A DNA stretch of 64,000 nucleotides, taken from positions 248,001 to 312,000 of the forward strand of contig NC_066598.1 of NCBI RefSeq assembly GCF_905475345.1. The letters are read 5' to 3'. Positions 11,966 to 24,284 of this stretch are shown here, piece by piece. This DNA is from Vespula vulgaris (taxonomy: Eukaryota; Arthropoda; Insecta; Hymenoptera; Vespidae). Position 1 is the first letter of the stretch. The number at the start of each line of letters is the position of its first letter. Below the pieces are notes generated by a model. The model did not search any database, was not told the DNA's origin, and was given only the letters and a program-made list of their open reading frames with translations. Both the position numbers and the translations under genes were made by a program.

Positions 11966-11998
11966 TCTCTCTTTCTCTCTCTCTCTCTCCCTCTCTCA
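11966..11998 (+). repeat. (CT)n microsatellite with TCAGT at its end
   Basis: CT alternation with two interruptions, ending in TCTCAGTCTC. TCAGT matches the insect initiator consensus, so transcription could start here, but the CT context alone gives such matches easily. Confidence 0.8.
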
Positions 11999-12175
11999 GT
12001 CTCTCCAACTCTACGTTGTGTGCGCATCACAAGTCCATTTCCATGTGTGTTGACCGTTTTGAGGCAGAGACAGCTTCCTTCCTAACCTCTCCTAGCCTGT
12101 ACGTGTGTATGCTTCTTCGTCGAACGCTTAGAGTATACATAAGCTACCTACTACCAGCTCTACGTTAGAGCGACT

Positions 12176-12394
12176 ATGTTGTCTTCGTGGGCGGGAGAGT
12201 TCGCTCCACAGAGAAAACTTTGCCGACGAGAGAGAACCCTCGATTACGAAGACCAGGATCCCTTCCAAAGGGCTTTCGAGCGAGACAAGAACGATCGAAG
12301 GAACTGTTCCCACGTCGCAACGGCGATTCCGTCCTTCTCGAGCATTACTTTGGCAGACTCTAATTATTATCGTGTAAGATTTGATACGTTCTAA
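12176..12394 (+). other. 72-codon ORF downstream of the CRE/octamer block, unrecognised
   Basis: Starts with a GTTGTCT-type context (TTG start; no ATG) and reads as a mixed, charged sequence with no repeats (Glu, Asp and Arg-rich in its first half, including DYEDQDPF). It lies 200-400 bp downstream of the candidate regulatory cluster. Length is well within chance; no family is recognised and no clear donor follows before the stop. Confidence 0.12.
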
Positions 12395-12525
12395 TTAATC
12401 CGTTGAATGAGAGTTGTGATCATTAGGAATGATATTACACGATCCTTCGCACAAGATCATACATTAATGAAATTAACGCTTGGAAGAACGTATTCTCCAA
12501 TACAGGTGGTGTCTCTTAGAAGTAA

Positions 12526-12921
12526 ATGGTATCGCGCGGATTTTCTCGACTCTTAACTATCGGGAGCTATATGGGCGATGTCGTAAAGGGAAAAAACGAA
12601 AAAAAAACGAAGAAGGATGAGAGGAAAAGATACCGTCGGGGAGGGGGGCAGTTACTCGTTCGGGTGTCGCACGAAGCAGAAAAGAACAAAATCGACCGTA
12701 ACTTTGACGACTTTGCAGTCAATTTGAACGTCGATGAAATACCTATTTCTAGTAGGGAAGAGCGAAGATCGGACATGAAAAGGAAGACGACGACGAGGAG
12801 GAGGAGGAGGAGGAAGAAAAAGGGAGAGAGGGTAGGTAGGTTGGAGCATTGTTTTCCCTCGATAAATTCTACGATGGAATCGAACGAGAAGGTCTTTGTC
12901 TTTGGATCGAGATATAGATAG
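12526..12921 (+). other. 131-codon ORF with Arg/Lys-rich tract, opposed by a 271-codon antisense frame
   Basis: Opens at an ATG at 12526, just after an acceptor-like sequence ending in CAATACAG near 12504. It encodes a hydrophilic protein with a central Arg run from a GAC/GAG repeat. The minus strand is open for 271 codons over 12567-13382, the second-longest frame in the window; that product is rich in Phe, Leu and Ser where it crosses the repeat. One of the two may be a coding exon, or both are by-products of biased purine composition. No domain recognised. Confidence 0.15.
12786..12815 (+). repeat. (GAC)n/(GAG)n trinucleotide run
   Basis: About three GAC units followed by about six GAG/GGA units and then GGAAGAAAAAGG. 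Confidence 0.8.
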
Positions 12922-13813
12922 ATAGATAGAGAAAGATGAGGAAAAAGTGTAAGAAAGAGGGAAGGAAGAGCTCCTTCGTAGCGTTCGCTCGCTATCGTAG
13001 TTGGAGCACGATCGTAAAAGCGCTTACGCGACGTTACGCTCGAATCGAAGTGTATCCGCCGCGCGCAGATACGCGCCACCCCAGGAAAAACAAAGAAGTC
13101 GAAATCCTGCCAAAGTTTCTCGCGGATCTCGCGATAGCTTCTTCGCGTTATTTTCATTATTGTTTCGGTCGCACACGAGCAACGATACGAACGAAACGCT
13201 TTCGCTTTAACGACGCGATCGAACGTACGTGTTGTAGTAGCGCGAGATAGGTAAGCTGCCGGTGGGTGGATAATATCCACCGAGCACCCAAGTAAATCGT
13301 TCCTATTGCCCCGAGGCTGTAAAACGAGCGACGATGCTTTCGGAATGCTTTCGATTTGTGGTGAGGCACGTACGACACGCACGCGTTACGTGTGAAGATC
13401 TCGAGCAAAGTAAACTCTCGACGCTACCAAAGATATATACGTCGGTGTCTTCCCTTTTTTCTTCCTTCTTCGTTTACTTTTTTTCCTTTCTTTTCTTCTT
13501 TTTTCCCGAGTCTACCGAGCCGACGAACGAGAAAGTTCGTTCCCAAAGGCGTGTTTACGGAAGAAGCGGATAAGCGCGAGTACTCGTTGCAGAGTGCGAG
13601 AGCGACATCGATTTTCTGCCAGCGGCCTTATGCTAAATAAAAGAAAACACCGTGCGAAAAAGCCGACGCGTGTACGAATTATCGGAAAAATAATAAACGC
13701 TCCGGTCAAACGTTCGCCGATTTTCGTAGCGTTGTGCCTGCACGCTACGTGGATTGATGCGGGTAAGTTCGCCAGTTCGTTGCGTCTGTGTGTGGACCTA
13801 TATACGCTACATG

Positions 13814-13849
13814 CATACGTATATATATGCATATATATATACACACACG
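13814..13849 (+). repeat. (AT)n-(AC)n compound repeat
   Basis: Two TA alternations separated by GCA, followed by ACACAC. Confidence 0.75.
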
Positions 13850-16516
13850 AGCACATCCGCGTAGGCGCACAGAATTATGTAGGAGAACGGCAACGGCACG
13901 AAGCCGTTCGACGTGTAAAGGTTCATGGAAATCACGGCTCTGGCTCTGCATATGTATGATTTAGCATTTTCCAGGTCACGTAAAGGGTATCGTTTAAGTT
14001 CACGGGCTATCAAATAATATATCCGAGCCGAGGGTCGTGCCACGAAATTGAAGATTCATCTCGCGGAAAAAGGCCGTGAGCGAAGGACAAGGAACGCGGA
14101 AGGTAGACGGGCAGTCTTCTTCTGCATCGAGATCGAATGATTTTAAACGAAACGACTGGATTAATCGTTTCGACGTGCTCGAGCGTCGTGATTTCGACAT
14201 TTCGAAGCAGAGACGAAAAGAGCTTCGAGATTATTATCTCTATGATCAGGAAACTTGAAACGTCCGAAACGTTGAATTCGGCTGTTCTTCGGAAAAAGAG
14301 AACCTCAAATTTCTGTCAAATGCCGAATAAAACAAAGCGGAGAAGGCCTGAAAGAACGTTCGTATCGTGGAAATCGTCGTTGGTACGGGAAATACGTATG
14401 ACAAGTTATTTACAAGTCCCCAAAAAATTTCATTAAATTATGGAACTGGCACGCGGCTCGAATTCTTCGAAGGATCGTTTACGAAGAAACGAAGAAAAGT
14501 GAAGTGCTTTGGCTTTCGGGAGTGCAAGAGAAACTATATTACTCGCGCACAAAGTGAACTGCATAGCTCGGCCATTACGGTACACGAAATTCCGGCGCGG
14601 CATAACGCACAATGGAAAACGTTGGAACGTGATTGCGAGAAGAGTACTCTGTCGACTCCCTTCTCGACATTAATAAGTCAGTGTCAAGCGCAAGTGCCGG
14701 CTTGGCGGGCATAAATTTCTAAACTCTACTGCGCGAAATAGGCACGACAACAGCGCGTGGATCTGTCGGGAACGCGACGAGGCTCGACATATTTTTCTCA
14801 TGTATTATATAACATGAAAATTCTGTTCCGCTGGATCGAGATTGAAGAAAGGAAAGTATCTACTTAAATTTACTCGCGTTGAATAAAACTTCTAGCTCTT
14901 TCTCTCGTTGTCTCTCGTCGTTAAGAACATCGCGACGAAGTCTCGACAATGCTTTCGACTAATTCGTAGAAAGGATCGGAAATTCTCAAAGTCGATAGTG
15001 TTCGTGGTCGCAATCGGCGTCAAGAAACTCGCGCATTATCGCGGCGAGAACGCGTTCTAACCGAGGCACCGAGGGTTCGTCCTACCTGGAAGAAAATGAA
15101 ACCCGGTGCAAGTTGAGGTTGAATTTATACGATAACTAAATATGAACCAGCACATTGCCCTTTTCTACACCGTAGAAACAAGGGTCGTCCCTTGTCAGTG
15201 AGCTCGTTCCGCCGTATTCGCACGTGTTAAGGGGATAATTTGTGAACGACGTAGAATTGCTGGGAAATAAGAGACGACAGGGCTCGGAAGAACATCTACC
15301 TTCTTGAACCATGGTCCATAAAGAGACGAAGAGCTTTCTACGGCATCGCAACTAGTGCTCGCAAACGAGTGGCGAGAATACATTAGAGACAAAAACTTTT
15401 AAGCAAGAATTTAACGAGACAAGTAATAATATAATCGCAGATAAAGAATACGCTGGATGGCACCAAGGTCTTGCTCGAGGACAATTTGCGATTCTCTTTT
15501 TCAAGCGGGATGTATTAAACGATACGAATGGCGGAGATAGCGAGAGATAGAAACGAATGGAGTGCACGATCGAAGTCTGGATAACGAAGTGATTTACGCA
15601 CGAGCACCGAACGATCCGAGCGAGCTTCTTTGCGCGCGTGCTCCGAACGTTAATTCCATCGCTATATCATGACCCGATGGCATGATTAACTCTGGAACGC
15701 AGGCGCCGGTTTGATTCCAACAGGAAAAGTTTTCGCGTATCAATAGAGTACGCTGACCAAGAACGAATGTACCTGTAGGAACAATCGTAAAGGGCATACA
15801 GTCCAGTTTACTAGGATCACGGACTATCTTCCTCTCTCTCTCGCACACACACACCCCTCTTTTTGATTTATCATCCAATATTTGAGTGCGGAGCTTTTCA
15901 ATCAAGACCGGAGTTTACACAACAGCCTGCGGCTTCGCTCGACTTGATTCAATGGTGCAGCCGAAGCCATGTAGACGAAAGCAGAGACAAACAACCCTCT
16001 CGCAACCTCTGCTCCTTTATTTCTTTTTCTTCGGACGTTCTCCCGCGGAGATCTTCCACATTGGGATCTTCGTTTCCAATGTGCCGATAACGTTGCGAAC
16101 AAATTCTAGGATGATCTTCCTTCGTGAAATTACGATAGAGAATTACCTTTCGAGAATACGATTTCTTAGCTCGACGGGGAGAGGCAATTCGAACAGACGA
16201 AGAATTCGAAAAACGATTAAAGCGGATATCCGCTTAAATCCATATTTCGAACGAACGAAAGGACGCTTTTCTACTTTTCGCTTGCCTAGGATAGTTGACA
16301 GTTTTCCTCTGACCCGATTTCTCTCTACGGTACGACTTGGCAGGCCTTTGTACGAAGGTTTTATCAAGGGAGAGGTGACGAAGGGTACGTTTTATTCTTC
16401 AAGTAGCACCACGTTCGTAAAATAATGTGGCACCTACGCCTTGCTCGACGTACGATGTGACACATTGTAAGTAGAGGGGTGAGAAGGAGCGTGAGCGGGG
16501 TGAAGAAGTAAAAGTG

Positions 16517-16547
16517 GGAGGAGGAGGAGGAGGAGGAGGAGGAGGAG
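16517..16547 (+). repeat. (GGA)10 trinucleotide repeat
   Basis: About ten perfect GGA units. Read on the minus strand it gives the poly-Pro run of a spurious frame. Confidence 0.95.
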
Positions 16548-18163
16548 AAGCGTTAGGTCCGGGATGTTCCACCGGGATGTCGTGGAATAGGGACGTCAAA
16601 ATATATGGCGCTGTGTGACAGCAAGACAAAAAATAAGGGGGAAATATGATAGTTGTGTAGCCTGTTATTTCGCTACGGACGGAAAGAGAAAGACATGGAA
16701 AGGGGAGAGGAAAGGGTGGGAGAGCGGAGAGAAGGGTACGTACGAGGCGTACATAGGAGAGGGTCGGCCAAAGACAGGGATGTACCGTGCAGTAAATAGG
16801 ATAGAGGAAATGAAGAGAGATGGAGAAAGACGGGGGAAAGAAGAAACGGTCGACAACGAGGGACTTTCCTGTCTTTCCTCCGATGTGTATCCGTTTGCGC
16901 CGTTCCTCTCCGACGAAAGCGACGCGTTCCTTCGCGTATATGGCACAGCATCGCACGATCGCGCATTCGCGCATGCATTTGGATGCGGGCGTTACCGCGA
17001 CTGTTCCTAAACGAAATTAGTTAACGCGACTCGATACGAATGAACGTGATCAAAGGAGCCTCGGTGGATGTGCCACAAACCACGATATTTTTCATTCGAA
17101 AATACGGTTTACGCGTTAGGAGAGCAGGAAGATCGAATAAACGTAAAAGTGGAAAGATTATTTCTCTTGGTAAAGTCATCGGAGGCTCGTACATATAAAC
17201 GCTGCCCGATGCAGGCTCGATCGTTGGAATTTTATTTCTACCTCGTAAATTATGTTTTAGCAATATCAGCCACCGAGCGTTGACGGCAGGCGTGCATTAT
17301 TATCAATCATGCTGGCAGGAAAGTGAGAGGCAGAGCCGTGCTAGTTAGCGTTCGTATCGGCGAACCCATCGTTCGTCCAGTTCGGACCGTGAATAAGTAA
17401 TCAGAGCCTGATGAAAAGTGTCATCCCGCGGGATTTACGAGCGTTTCTGCGACCCGGAAGTGTCAACTCGCGTCGTATCGCATCGAGGTGATCACGGCGA
17501 GCCCCATTTTTAAGTATGGCGAATAACTTGACGTAGTGCAGGTAATTTAAAATGGATAGGAGGACGATACGAAACTACGTTGAGATTTTACAACGTGCAA
17601 ACTTGTGCGTGATTATGAAGAATCGTTTAGCGGACGCTTTGACTTTCACGAGAGTTTACGAGTTTTCTGGGAAAGATCCATCGCTGTCCGAAACGTCCGT
17701 CATCGTTCCACGAGTTATTTCCACGAAAGAAATTAAGAAGCACCATTACCGTCCGGCGTAGGTCGTTCGGAGCCTACACCTTTCCGACGCAGTTTCCTAC
17801 CCGGTTATGGAGACGCATAGTGCCAGAGACGCATCACCGTCGTACATCGCCCGTTAAAAAGTACAAAGGTTGACATAGAAACACTCTTAGGTGAGATATC
17901 TCAATGTGCTGCCGCTCTTGCTGGTGGGTAAGGAACACGGAAAGAAAGAGAAAGGTGAAAGCAGGGTAGTCGAGATAAAAGGGAGTGGGAAAGTCTTTTA
18001 ATAACGGTCCGGAGCGGCGTTACTGGGCCTCGCGAAGCTAGTGCTTTCTTAAGGCGGCTGGTAAAGTGCCCTTGGTGCAGTGCTCCCGGCAATATCTTCC
18101 GATTACGGTTAAGTAAAGACCCAACCTTAACTTTCCTCCGAAGCGAGGTATTCCTGCAGTCTG

Positions 18164-18230
18164 CCTCTCTCTCTCTCTCCCTCTTCCCCTCCTCCCTGCT
18201 CTCTCGCTCTCTCTCTCTCTTTCTCCTCTT
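18164..18230 (+). repeat. CT-rich pyrimidine tract
   Basis: Two CT runs joined by CCCCTCCTCC. It is followed by more CT/CTT, so some 75 bases are nearly pure pyrimidine. A tract like this could serve as a splice-acceptor pyrimidine tract, but no AG-plus-exon follows convincingly. Confidence 0.8.
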
Positions 18231-20723
18231 CTCTTCGTCTAGTTCCTGCTAAATCCGATAAGACGACCGCACCGCCGTGCTACGGTCAAAATTGCAATCA
18301 ACCAACGATCTTAAATGAGGCCACGAAGTCGGCCATGGAGATTGCTAATCCATTGCGGAAAAGAGAAGAAAGAAAATAAATGAAATTGCGAAAGACGTGA
18401 CTTCGTAATGTGCTTTACAATCTCCGGAGAATCACGACTGATCGATATTTATAATATTGTCAGGGACTTTATAAGACACGCTCGAAATCGGGAAGATTTT
18501 GCGAATCAGAGTAGCGAGAAAAAAGATCAGCGATATGAGTCGTAGTTCGTCGCGATTCCTTCCAAAGGTGGAACGTGATCATTCTTAATGAGAAAAAGTC
18601 ACACGGAAGATATCATCAAAAAGATACGACAACGACGTTCTCGTCGATCGAATTTTCACTTTTATCCATCCGAGAGATACTACGATAACAAAGCGTAAAG
18701 AACGGTCGGTGGTAATTTATTTTAATTGGATAAAGTGCGGCCATTAATAAGTAATTCGCGATCCCGAGGAAGGCGGTCGCGTGCTCCTGCTTGCCAAGGA
18801 TGAAACAAAGAGAGATACAGATAGCCATTTTTTGTTCTCGCATCTCTCTCTCGTCCACGTTTCTCGACATTTCTCCAAGTGACTTTCTCGCTCAACTTGC
18901 TTGCCAGAGAAAGGATGAAGAAAGGAGAAGGAGAATAAGAGAAGCGAAAGGTGGAGATGGTAGATCTTAATGGCGCTTATTACTCTCACAGGGGAAGCCT
19001 CCTAATATATACCCTCTATTTTTCGTCCGCGGGGAAATCAGGCGCGTAATAGTGTATAATTAGTTATATAGTCTGTTCGTAACTTAACCGTGCATTATGC
19101 ACGATCAAAGTGACAAAGAAACTCATCCTTTCTACGTGCAGGAAAATACGATTACGTCTCGCGAGCGCGGCCAATTTTTTTTGGGATCGAACGAACGATG
19201 GCACACGGTTCTCTTCGTTCTATTATTCACGACTTCTTCGAACATAGATATCGATAGTCAATAGGAATTATTGATATTTATATTCTAGTCATGTTTTATT
19301 TCTATGACGCGTTCTCTCTTTTGGAGAGGTAGAGCCAACGGAATAGAAAGAGGGACGTCTTATCGCGAAGGTGGTCTAGAGAAACGTATGGAGTAAAGAG
19401 GGGTTCGAAGTTAGTGGGCGTAGTGGCGGGTGGATTTGCGGGAGCCGCAACCCTTGGGAGTCTCTCAATTGCCTGGCCCTGCAATTATACGTTTGAGCAG
19501 AGCCACTATCTCCATTAATGTGCCGGACTCCGAACTGAAACCTTGGCGAGCTCGAATGGTGGTAGTCGAGGTATAAGAGTACCGTGCACGACCCACGATC
19601 AACACCACCACCACCACCATCGCCTTTCCGCGAAATATCGTTCGCTATACCCTGACCCCACGACCACACGCCCGTGTATTTAGTTATACAATACATCCCC
19701 GATCGACCCTTGCTATCTCGATTACCTACGATACTACGGGGCCATAGTTAGTTCGGTTAACGGTAACGTTCGATTCGACGTGCCAATGTAATTCCTAGAC
19801 TGTCGAAAATTATCTCGAGAAACTTTTCGACGGGAGGATATTGAAAAATTGACGTAACAAGGTCGAATCCACTGGTGGTGCTAGGAACAAATGCAAAGAG
19901 CTTTCGAAGGAGAGGGGAAGCAAGCAAGAGAAAAGTGGACGGAGCTGCCATTAACTTTCCCTCTTTCTTCGAAAAAAAGAAAGTTACTTAAGGAGAGAAT
20001 ATAACGGCGAAAGAAAAAACGGTCTCGCCTTCTTAAACGTTAATTAGCTCTGCCCGTGGATTAAACTAATTCCCGTCTGCCGTAACGAAGGGTATTAAAC
20101 CTCGGTGAGGGCGCGAAAGAGAGGGAAAAAAATAAGGCGAAGAGTAGCCTCGGAACATTGAATATTAGAACAAGAATCTTATCGATTTTTTATCGACGCA
20201 CGAACCGTACCTAATATTTTTTATTTTATATCGACGTATAAAGTCCAAGAAAGTATGTACTAAAAGGGATTACTGAGAAATCCCTTCCGAAAGAAAAAGA
20301 AAGGACGTACCTGACAATAATTCTTGGTTAAATCAACTCGGTTCAATTTCTTTCTCTCGGCTGTAATTTCGTGGAAGACTTATCGGAGAAACGCCACAGT
20401 GGCTAAGCGCGTCAACGCTCTGGCATTCTTTCGATCAGACCAGACCGTATCTTCTCCGCGCCATTCTGGATACATCCCAAGATGGAGAGCCACAATGTTG
20501 TGCGTCGTTGCGACGACGATGCCATCCGACGTCTACTCACACGCATCCCATACATACGTACTCGCTGGATGGACGCCCTTCTAGTTGACGCTTCGCATGG
20601 CTCACCGAAAGCTTTCACGGGATGGCGAAGGGTGTACGCCCCGCCGGTAAATGCAAACATTTCTGCGGCTCGAGTGTACGGGACAGACGCCGATTCTGAG
20701 TGGACTGGTTCGAGAGCGAGCGA

Positions 20724-20756
20724 AAGAGAGAGAGGGGAGAGAGAGGGGGGAGGGAG
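20724..20756 (+). repeat. (GA)n/GGGA purine tract
   Basis: GA units interspersed with runs of four to six G. Confidence 0.85.
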
Positions 20757-21250
20757 TTAGAAAGAGGTTTAGATGGATCCATTGTGTTCCTGACCAAAGT
20801 TCGAACATCGAAAAACCCTACTATCAACGTCGACCACGCAAACGCGAAAGAGGGAACAACAGCAAGCAAACGAAGGGCACGCAAGGAAAGAATGAATTTT
20901 CCGTGGTACTTGAGAGAAACTACCACAGACTTTTAGGAAAGTTCTCCATTCCTTCCTCTCTTGCCTTTCATCCGCCTGGCTCTTGAAGAGACGTCTTTTG
21001 AGTAACTTCAAGTTCCACTTAATAGCACGAACGAAATAAAATGTCGTAAAAACGGGCAAAACAATCCGAACGAAAATTACGCTCGGAGTTTATATAAAGT
21101 GCGCTGAGGGCGTGGACGAACCGACGCGTAAAATAAGATCATAGATGTGTGCACGTGCGAGCGCGTGTTATACCCGGTTATTGTCTACCTTACAGTCGTT
21201 AACAACCATATAAAATGGCTTTACCGATGTATCTCCGTATTCGGAATATA

Positions 21251-21278
21251 TACTTTTTCTCTGATATAGAGAAAAGTA
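21251..21278. other. short hairpin-capable inverted repeat
   Basis: TACTTTTTCTCT pairs with AGAGAAAAGTA around a short GATAT loop, with one bulged T. It lies about 65 bp left of the 302-bp element described next. The stem is too short for a microRNA precursor; significance unknown. Confidence 0.45.
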
Positions 21279-21338
21279 CGAACGCATTAAAATAGACAGC
21301 TTTACGATATTATCGCATGATGATCCATACAAAAAAAA

Positions 21339-21342
21339 ATAA
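21339..21342. other. degenerate left target-site copy (ATAA)
   Basis: The four bases left of the element are ATAA, against TTAA on the right. If the element is piggyBac-like, this was TTAA and has lost one T. Confidence 0.5.
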
Positions 21343-21644
21343 CCCTTTAGATACCGTATAATTTATCTCGGCGGTACCTGCTAGATCGCAGATAAAGAAC
21401 TCTGTAACTAAAAATGAATGTAATTATTTATTTTTAAAAAAATGTACGAAAGCATTGACTAATTTAAAAGTTTTCTTTTGTATGGTACGTTTCAAAATAT
21501 GATTCCACACAAAGGGCCGTTTTACACTTGATTAATTATATTAATTAATTTTCAAGTTCAAACTACATACGCATTTTGTATATACGGCGCTGACGCGCCC
21601 AACGACGCAAAGCGCGCATTAACGCGTTTATGGCATCTAAAAGG
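21343..21644. mobile_element. piggyBac-like short nonautonomous element (MITE), about 302 bp
   Basis: The left end reads CCCTTTAGATACCGTATA and the right end, read inward on the minus strand, CCTTTTAGATGCCATAAA; 14 of 18 positions agree and most differences are transitions. The right end abuts TTAA (21645-21648) and the left end abuts ATAA (21339-21342), one substitution from TTAA. piggyBac-superfamily elements insert at TTAA and have inverted ends that start with CC(C/T)T, so both signatures fit. There is no transposase frame inside. The interior is AT-rich on the left and middle, with a CG-rich subterminal block at about 21580-21630 that contains short inverted repeats (GCGC, CGCG). The mutated left target site and diverged ends suggest an old, immobile copy. 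Orientation cannot be assigned. Confidence 0.6.
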
Positions 21645-21648
21645 TTAA
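21645..21648. other. right target site TTAA of the piggyBac-like element
   Basis: An intact TTAA directly follows the right inverted end, as expected for this superfamily. Confidence 0.55.
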
Positions 21649-22424
21649 ATGAAAAAAACACAAAGTTAAAGCCTCGTTTAACAGCATTGATGTACCGACA
21701 TTTTCGCGAAATGACGAGAAAGAGTCAAAATTCGTAATTATACCTCGCTCCTTTCCTCTAATTCTACTTGCGCTATCATCACAATGTCTTGCGGACTTCG
21801 TTCTAGGATTATACGCGCAAAAGTCCGCGAGTTTAATGTCGTTTCGTTCCTCTCATTTGTGATTCATGAAATTCGCCGGAACTTTCTTCCACCAATCAGA
21901 CCCGAAAGCGAGTCACTGTGATCTCATTTCAACTGTCCCATGGGCGCGTCTCGAATATTCGGGCTTAGGAATAGACGAGTATCGAAATTCATCTCTCTGA
22001 GAGAAGATCGTTCGGCAAATCGTTCTTCTAGGACAAACGTCTTCTGATTATATTTTATCCTTGGAAGAATCGCTTTATTATGTTTCATCTCGGATGTCCG
22101 AGTACTTGTGGAGGAATACAATACAGTAGAAATGTTTAAACGTAATTTACTTACCGCAACAGAGAAGAGAGAGCGCTCCCCGCTGAGGTCGTCATTATAT
22201 TCTTCGTTATCGACTACTTTTGGAAATTATAATGATAGGCACTCGGAGCTCAGAACGAAAAGGGAGAATTTTACATCGCGGAGTGAGCAAGTAATTGGAA
22301 TCACAGGAAGAAATTGATACCGCGATAATAAAGTTGATGACATGCATGCGATACTCGGGATTCTTCGAGAAGACAACTCCAATGGTACGCTCGGAGGGAA
22401 GATAAAGAAGGACGAAAAAGGGGA

Positions 22425-22490
22425 GCGAAGACAAGAAGAAGAACAAGAAGAAGCGGAAGAAGAGGAGCAGGAGGAGAAGGAGAGAAAAAG
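22425..22490 (+). repeat. GAA/GGA-rich purine tract
   Basis: Irregular GAA, GAAG and GGAGGA units. It gives Glu-rich and Ser-rich artefact frames on the two strands. Confidence 0.75.
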
Positions 22491-24272
22491 AGACGGAATA
22501 GGAGCAGAGCTTGCTATCGACTTCCTCCAAAAGGCGTCGCTGTAGGAAGTCAAGTCGCCCAGAAGCGTCTTATTTAAAAGTTTGTATCGGGGCAAAGAGG
22601 AAAGAAAGAGAGAAAAGGACGCAAGGAGAGTTTCTGCGCGAGCAGAAGGGATAGACGCAACGGAGCTAAATTGTCCGTGAGTATCCTGGGGCCAACGAGG
22701 AAGTGCCAGGGGTTCGGTAATTTATCCGAAAGTACTGTGAGTAAGACGAAATGGGACAAAAAAATGAAGAATGAATCGGGCCTTAATGAAAAGCAATTCA
22801 CTGATCAAGTCTCCAAAAAGAGAATGAGGGAGAAAAAGAGTGAATGAGTTGTCTCGTGCCTTGCGAAATCTACCTACCGAATGCACACCGAAGGAGTTCT
22901 AGTATTAAGTACCCCTTGAATTCTAGCGAATACTCGTCTATCTTTCATTTCTCTTTTCTCCTACAATTTTCAGTTTCTTCTTGGCTTCAGAATACCCTTT
23001 TAATGATCTAATTTCGTTTCGTCATCGTTCAAATATACCATTGTGTTCGAGCTCGCTAGAATTCTTGTGTGATATTTAATCCTGCAACTTCCTCAAAGGG
23101 AAGCAGGAGTGTACACGATAGATGCCTTTATTGCACGTTCGTCGCTTTGATCGATTCGATTACAGCTACCTCCGAATTGAGGTGTAATCCACGTTTGAGT
23201 ATTTTTCCGGTTCTCGCTCTCTTAAAAATTAAAACTGGAACAAGAGGTCGGCCACGTTGACAGACACATTAGTCGTGAGGTCCTTTAATTACAGTATTCT
23301 GAGCGCAGCTATATTGACCTTTTGAAAATCAACGAAGTAGATATATCCAGGAAGAAGCCCAACCCCGGTTCTGTGCCTATACGCGAACACGTACCAATAG
23401 TGGATACGTCCGTACATGCCCGCGCACATGTGCACCCACATGCGCTCGCGATTATGACGAATACTCTCGTGTTTGATTCGTATACATCGCAGCATACGTC
23501 CGAGCGATGGTCGATGAAGAGCAGCAATCAAGATCACGAGTCATACGTTTTGTAGCATTCGCTTGTCACACGTTCTCCCGGCTGACTGAGGATTTTTACA
23601 GAAACTACTCTCGTTTTATTCATCGTTCCCGAAGAAAACTACAACCGACATTGATTCGACAATTTGACTATTATACGAGGAAAAAAATATATTGACGGAA
23701 AAGTGGAAGAGCAAAGACAACGATTGAAAATGATTTTACGTCGAGAGAATGACTTTTCGAGTCTCGAGCTTACATGTATATATATATTCAGTTTCGCTTA
23801 CGGATTTACAGTTCGAAGGCACTTTTGGATTAAAATTTTCACGACGTTCGGTATATCGAAAGTTTGAAAGAACTTTCAGCTCGTTCTGAAAATCATTCGA
23901 GGCGCAAGCTCGAGAATGAAAGAGAGGAAAGGTGAACTACGAATGTTACCTATAGGCCGAGCAATAACGAGAAACCAAGCAGGAGAACCGAGGGGGACCT
24001 AGAACGAGGGAACGGGGTGTTCATTTAGCTATGTTTGTTCTTGCTCATCCGTTTCCCAGTGGACACGTCGCAGGAAGACCGCGTCGATGTTGCGACTTAA
24101 TTATACGCCATTCAGAGGCGTGTCCCTTGCACAAATCGCGCAGCCATCCGTGTCCGGACGAAGGCTACCGTACTCTAAGGACCGCGAGCTCGCAGGGGGA
24201 CATGATACCTGTGTGCGCGCGCCCGTGTGTACATGTATGCTTCTATACGCGTACGTAGGCAGCATACGGATA

Positions 24273-24284
24273 CGCGCGCGCGCG
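24273..24284 (+). repeat. (CG)6 alternating run
   Basis: Twelve bases of CG alternation followed by TATAAATG. CG runs this long are uncommon in AT-rich animal DNA and agree with low CpG depletion. Confidence 0.8.

Larger units (their letters stand above)
13400..21240. other. noncoding stretch
   Basis: No recognisable gene. Frames of 170-190 codons at 15886-16425 (+) and 16399-16974 (-) have no family signature, and the latter contains a run of about ten prolines produced by the GGA repeat at 16517. The segments 17320-17520 and 19420-19600 are less repetitive and more GC-balanced than their surroundings and may be conserved noncoding DNA, which only a cross-species alignment could show. Confidence 0.6.

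Noticed and set aside
15886..16425. 179-codon + strand frame
   Set aside because: Starts at a non-ATG-like context, Arg/Ser/Phe-rich, no domain, and overlaps other frames of similar quality on the opposite strand.
16399..16974. 191-codon minus-strand frame with a run of about ten prolines
   Set aside because: The poly-Pro run is the (GGA)10 repeat read in reverse, and the remainder is Ser/Leu/Phe/Pro-rich without any motif.
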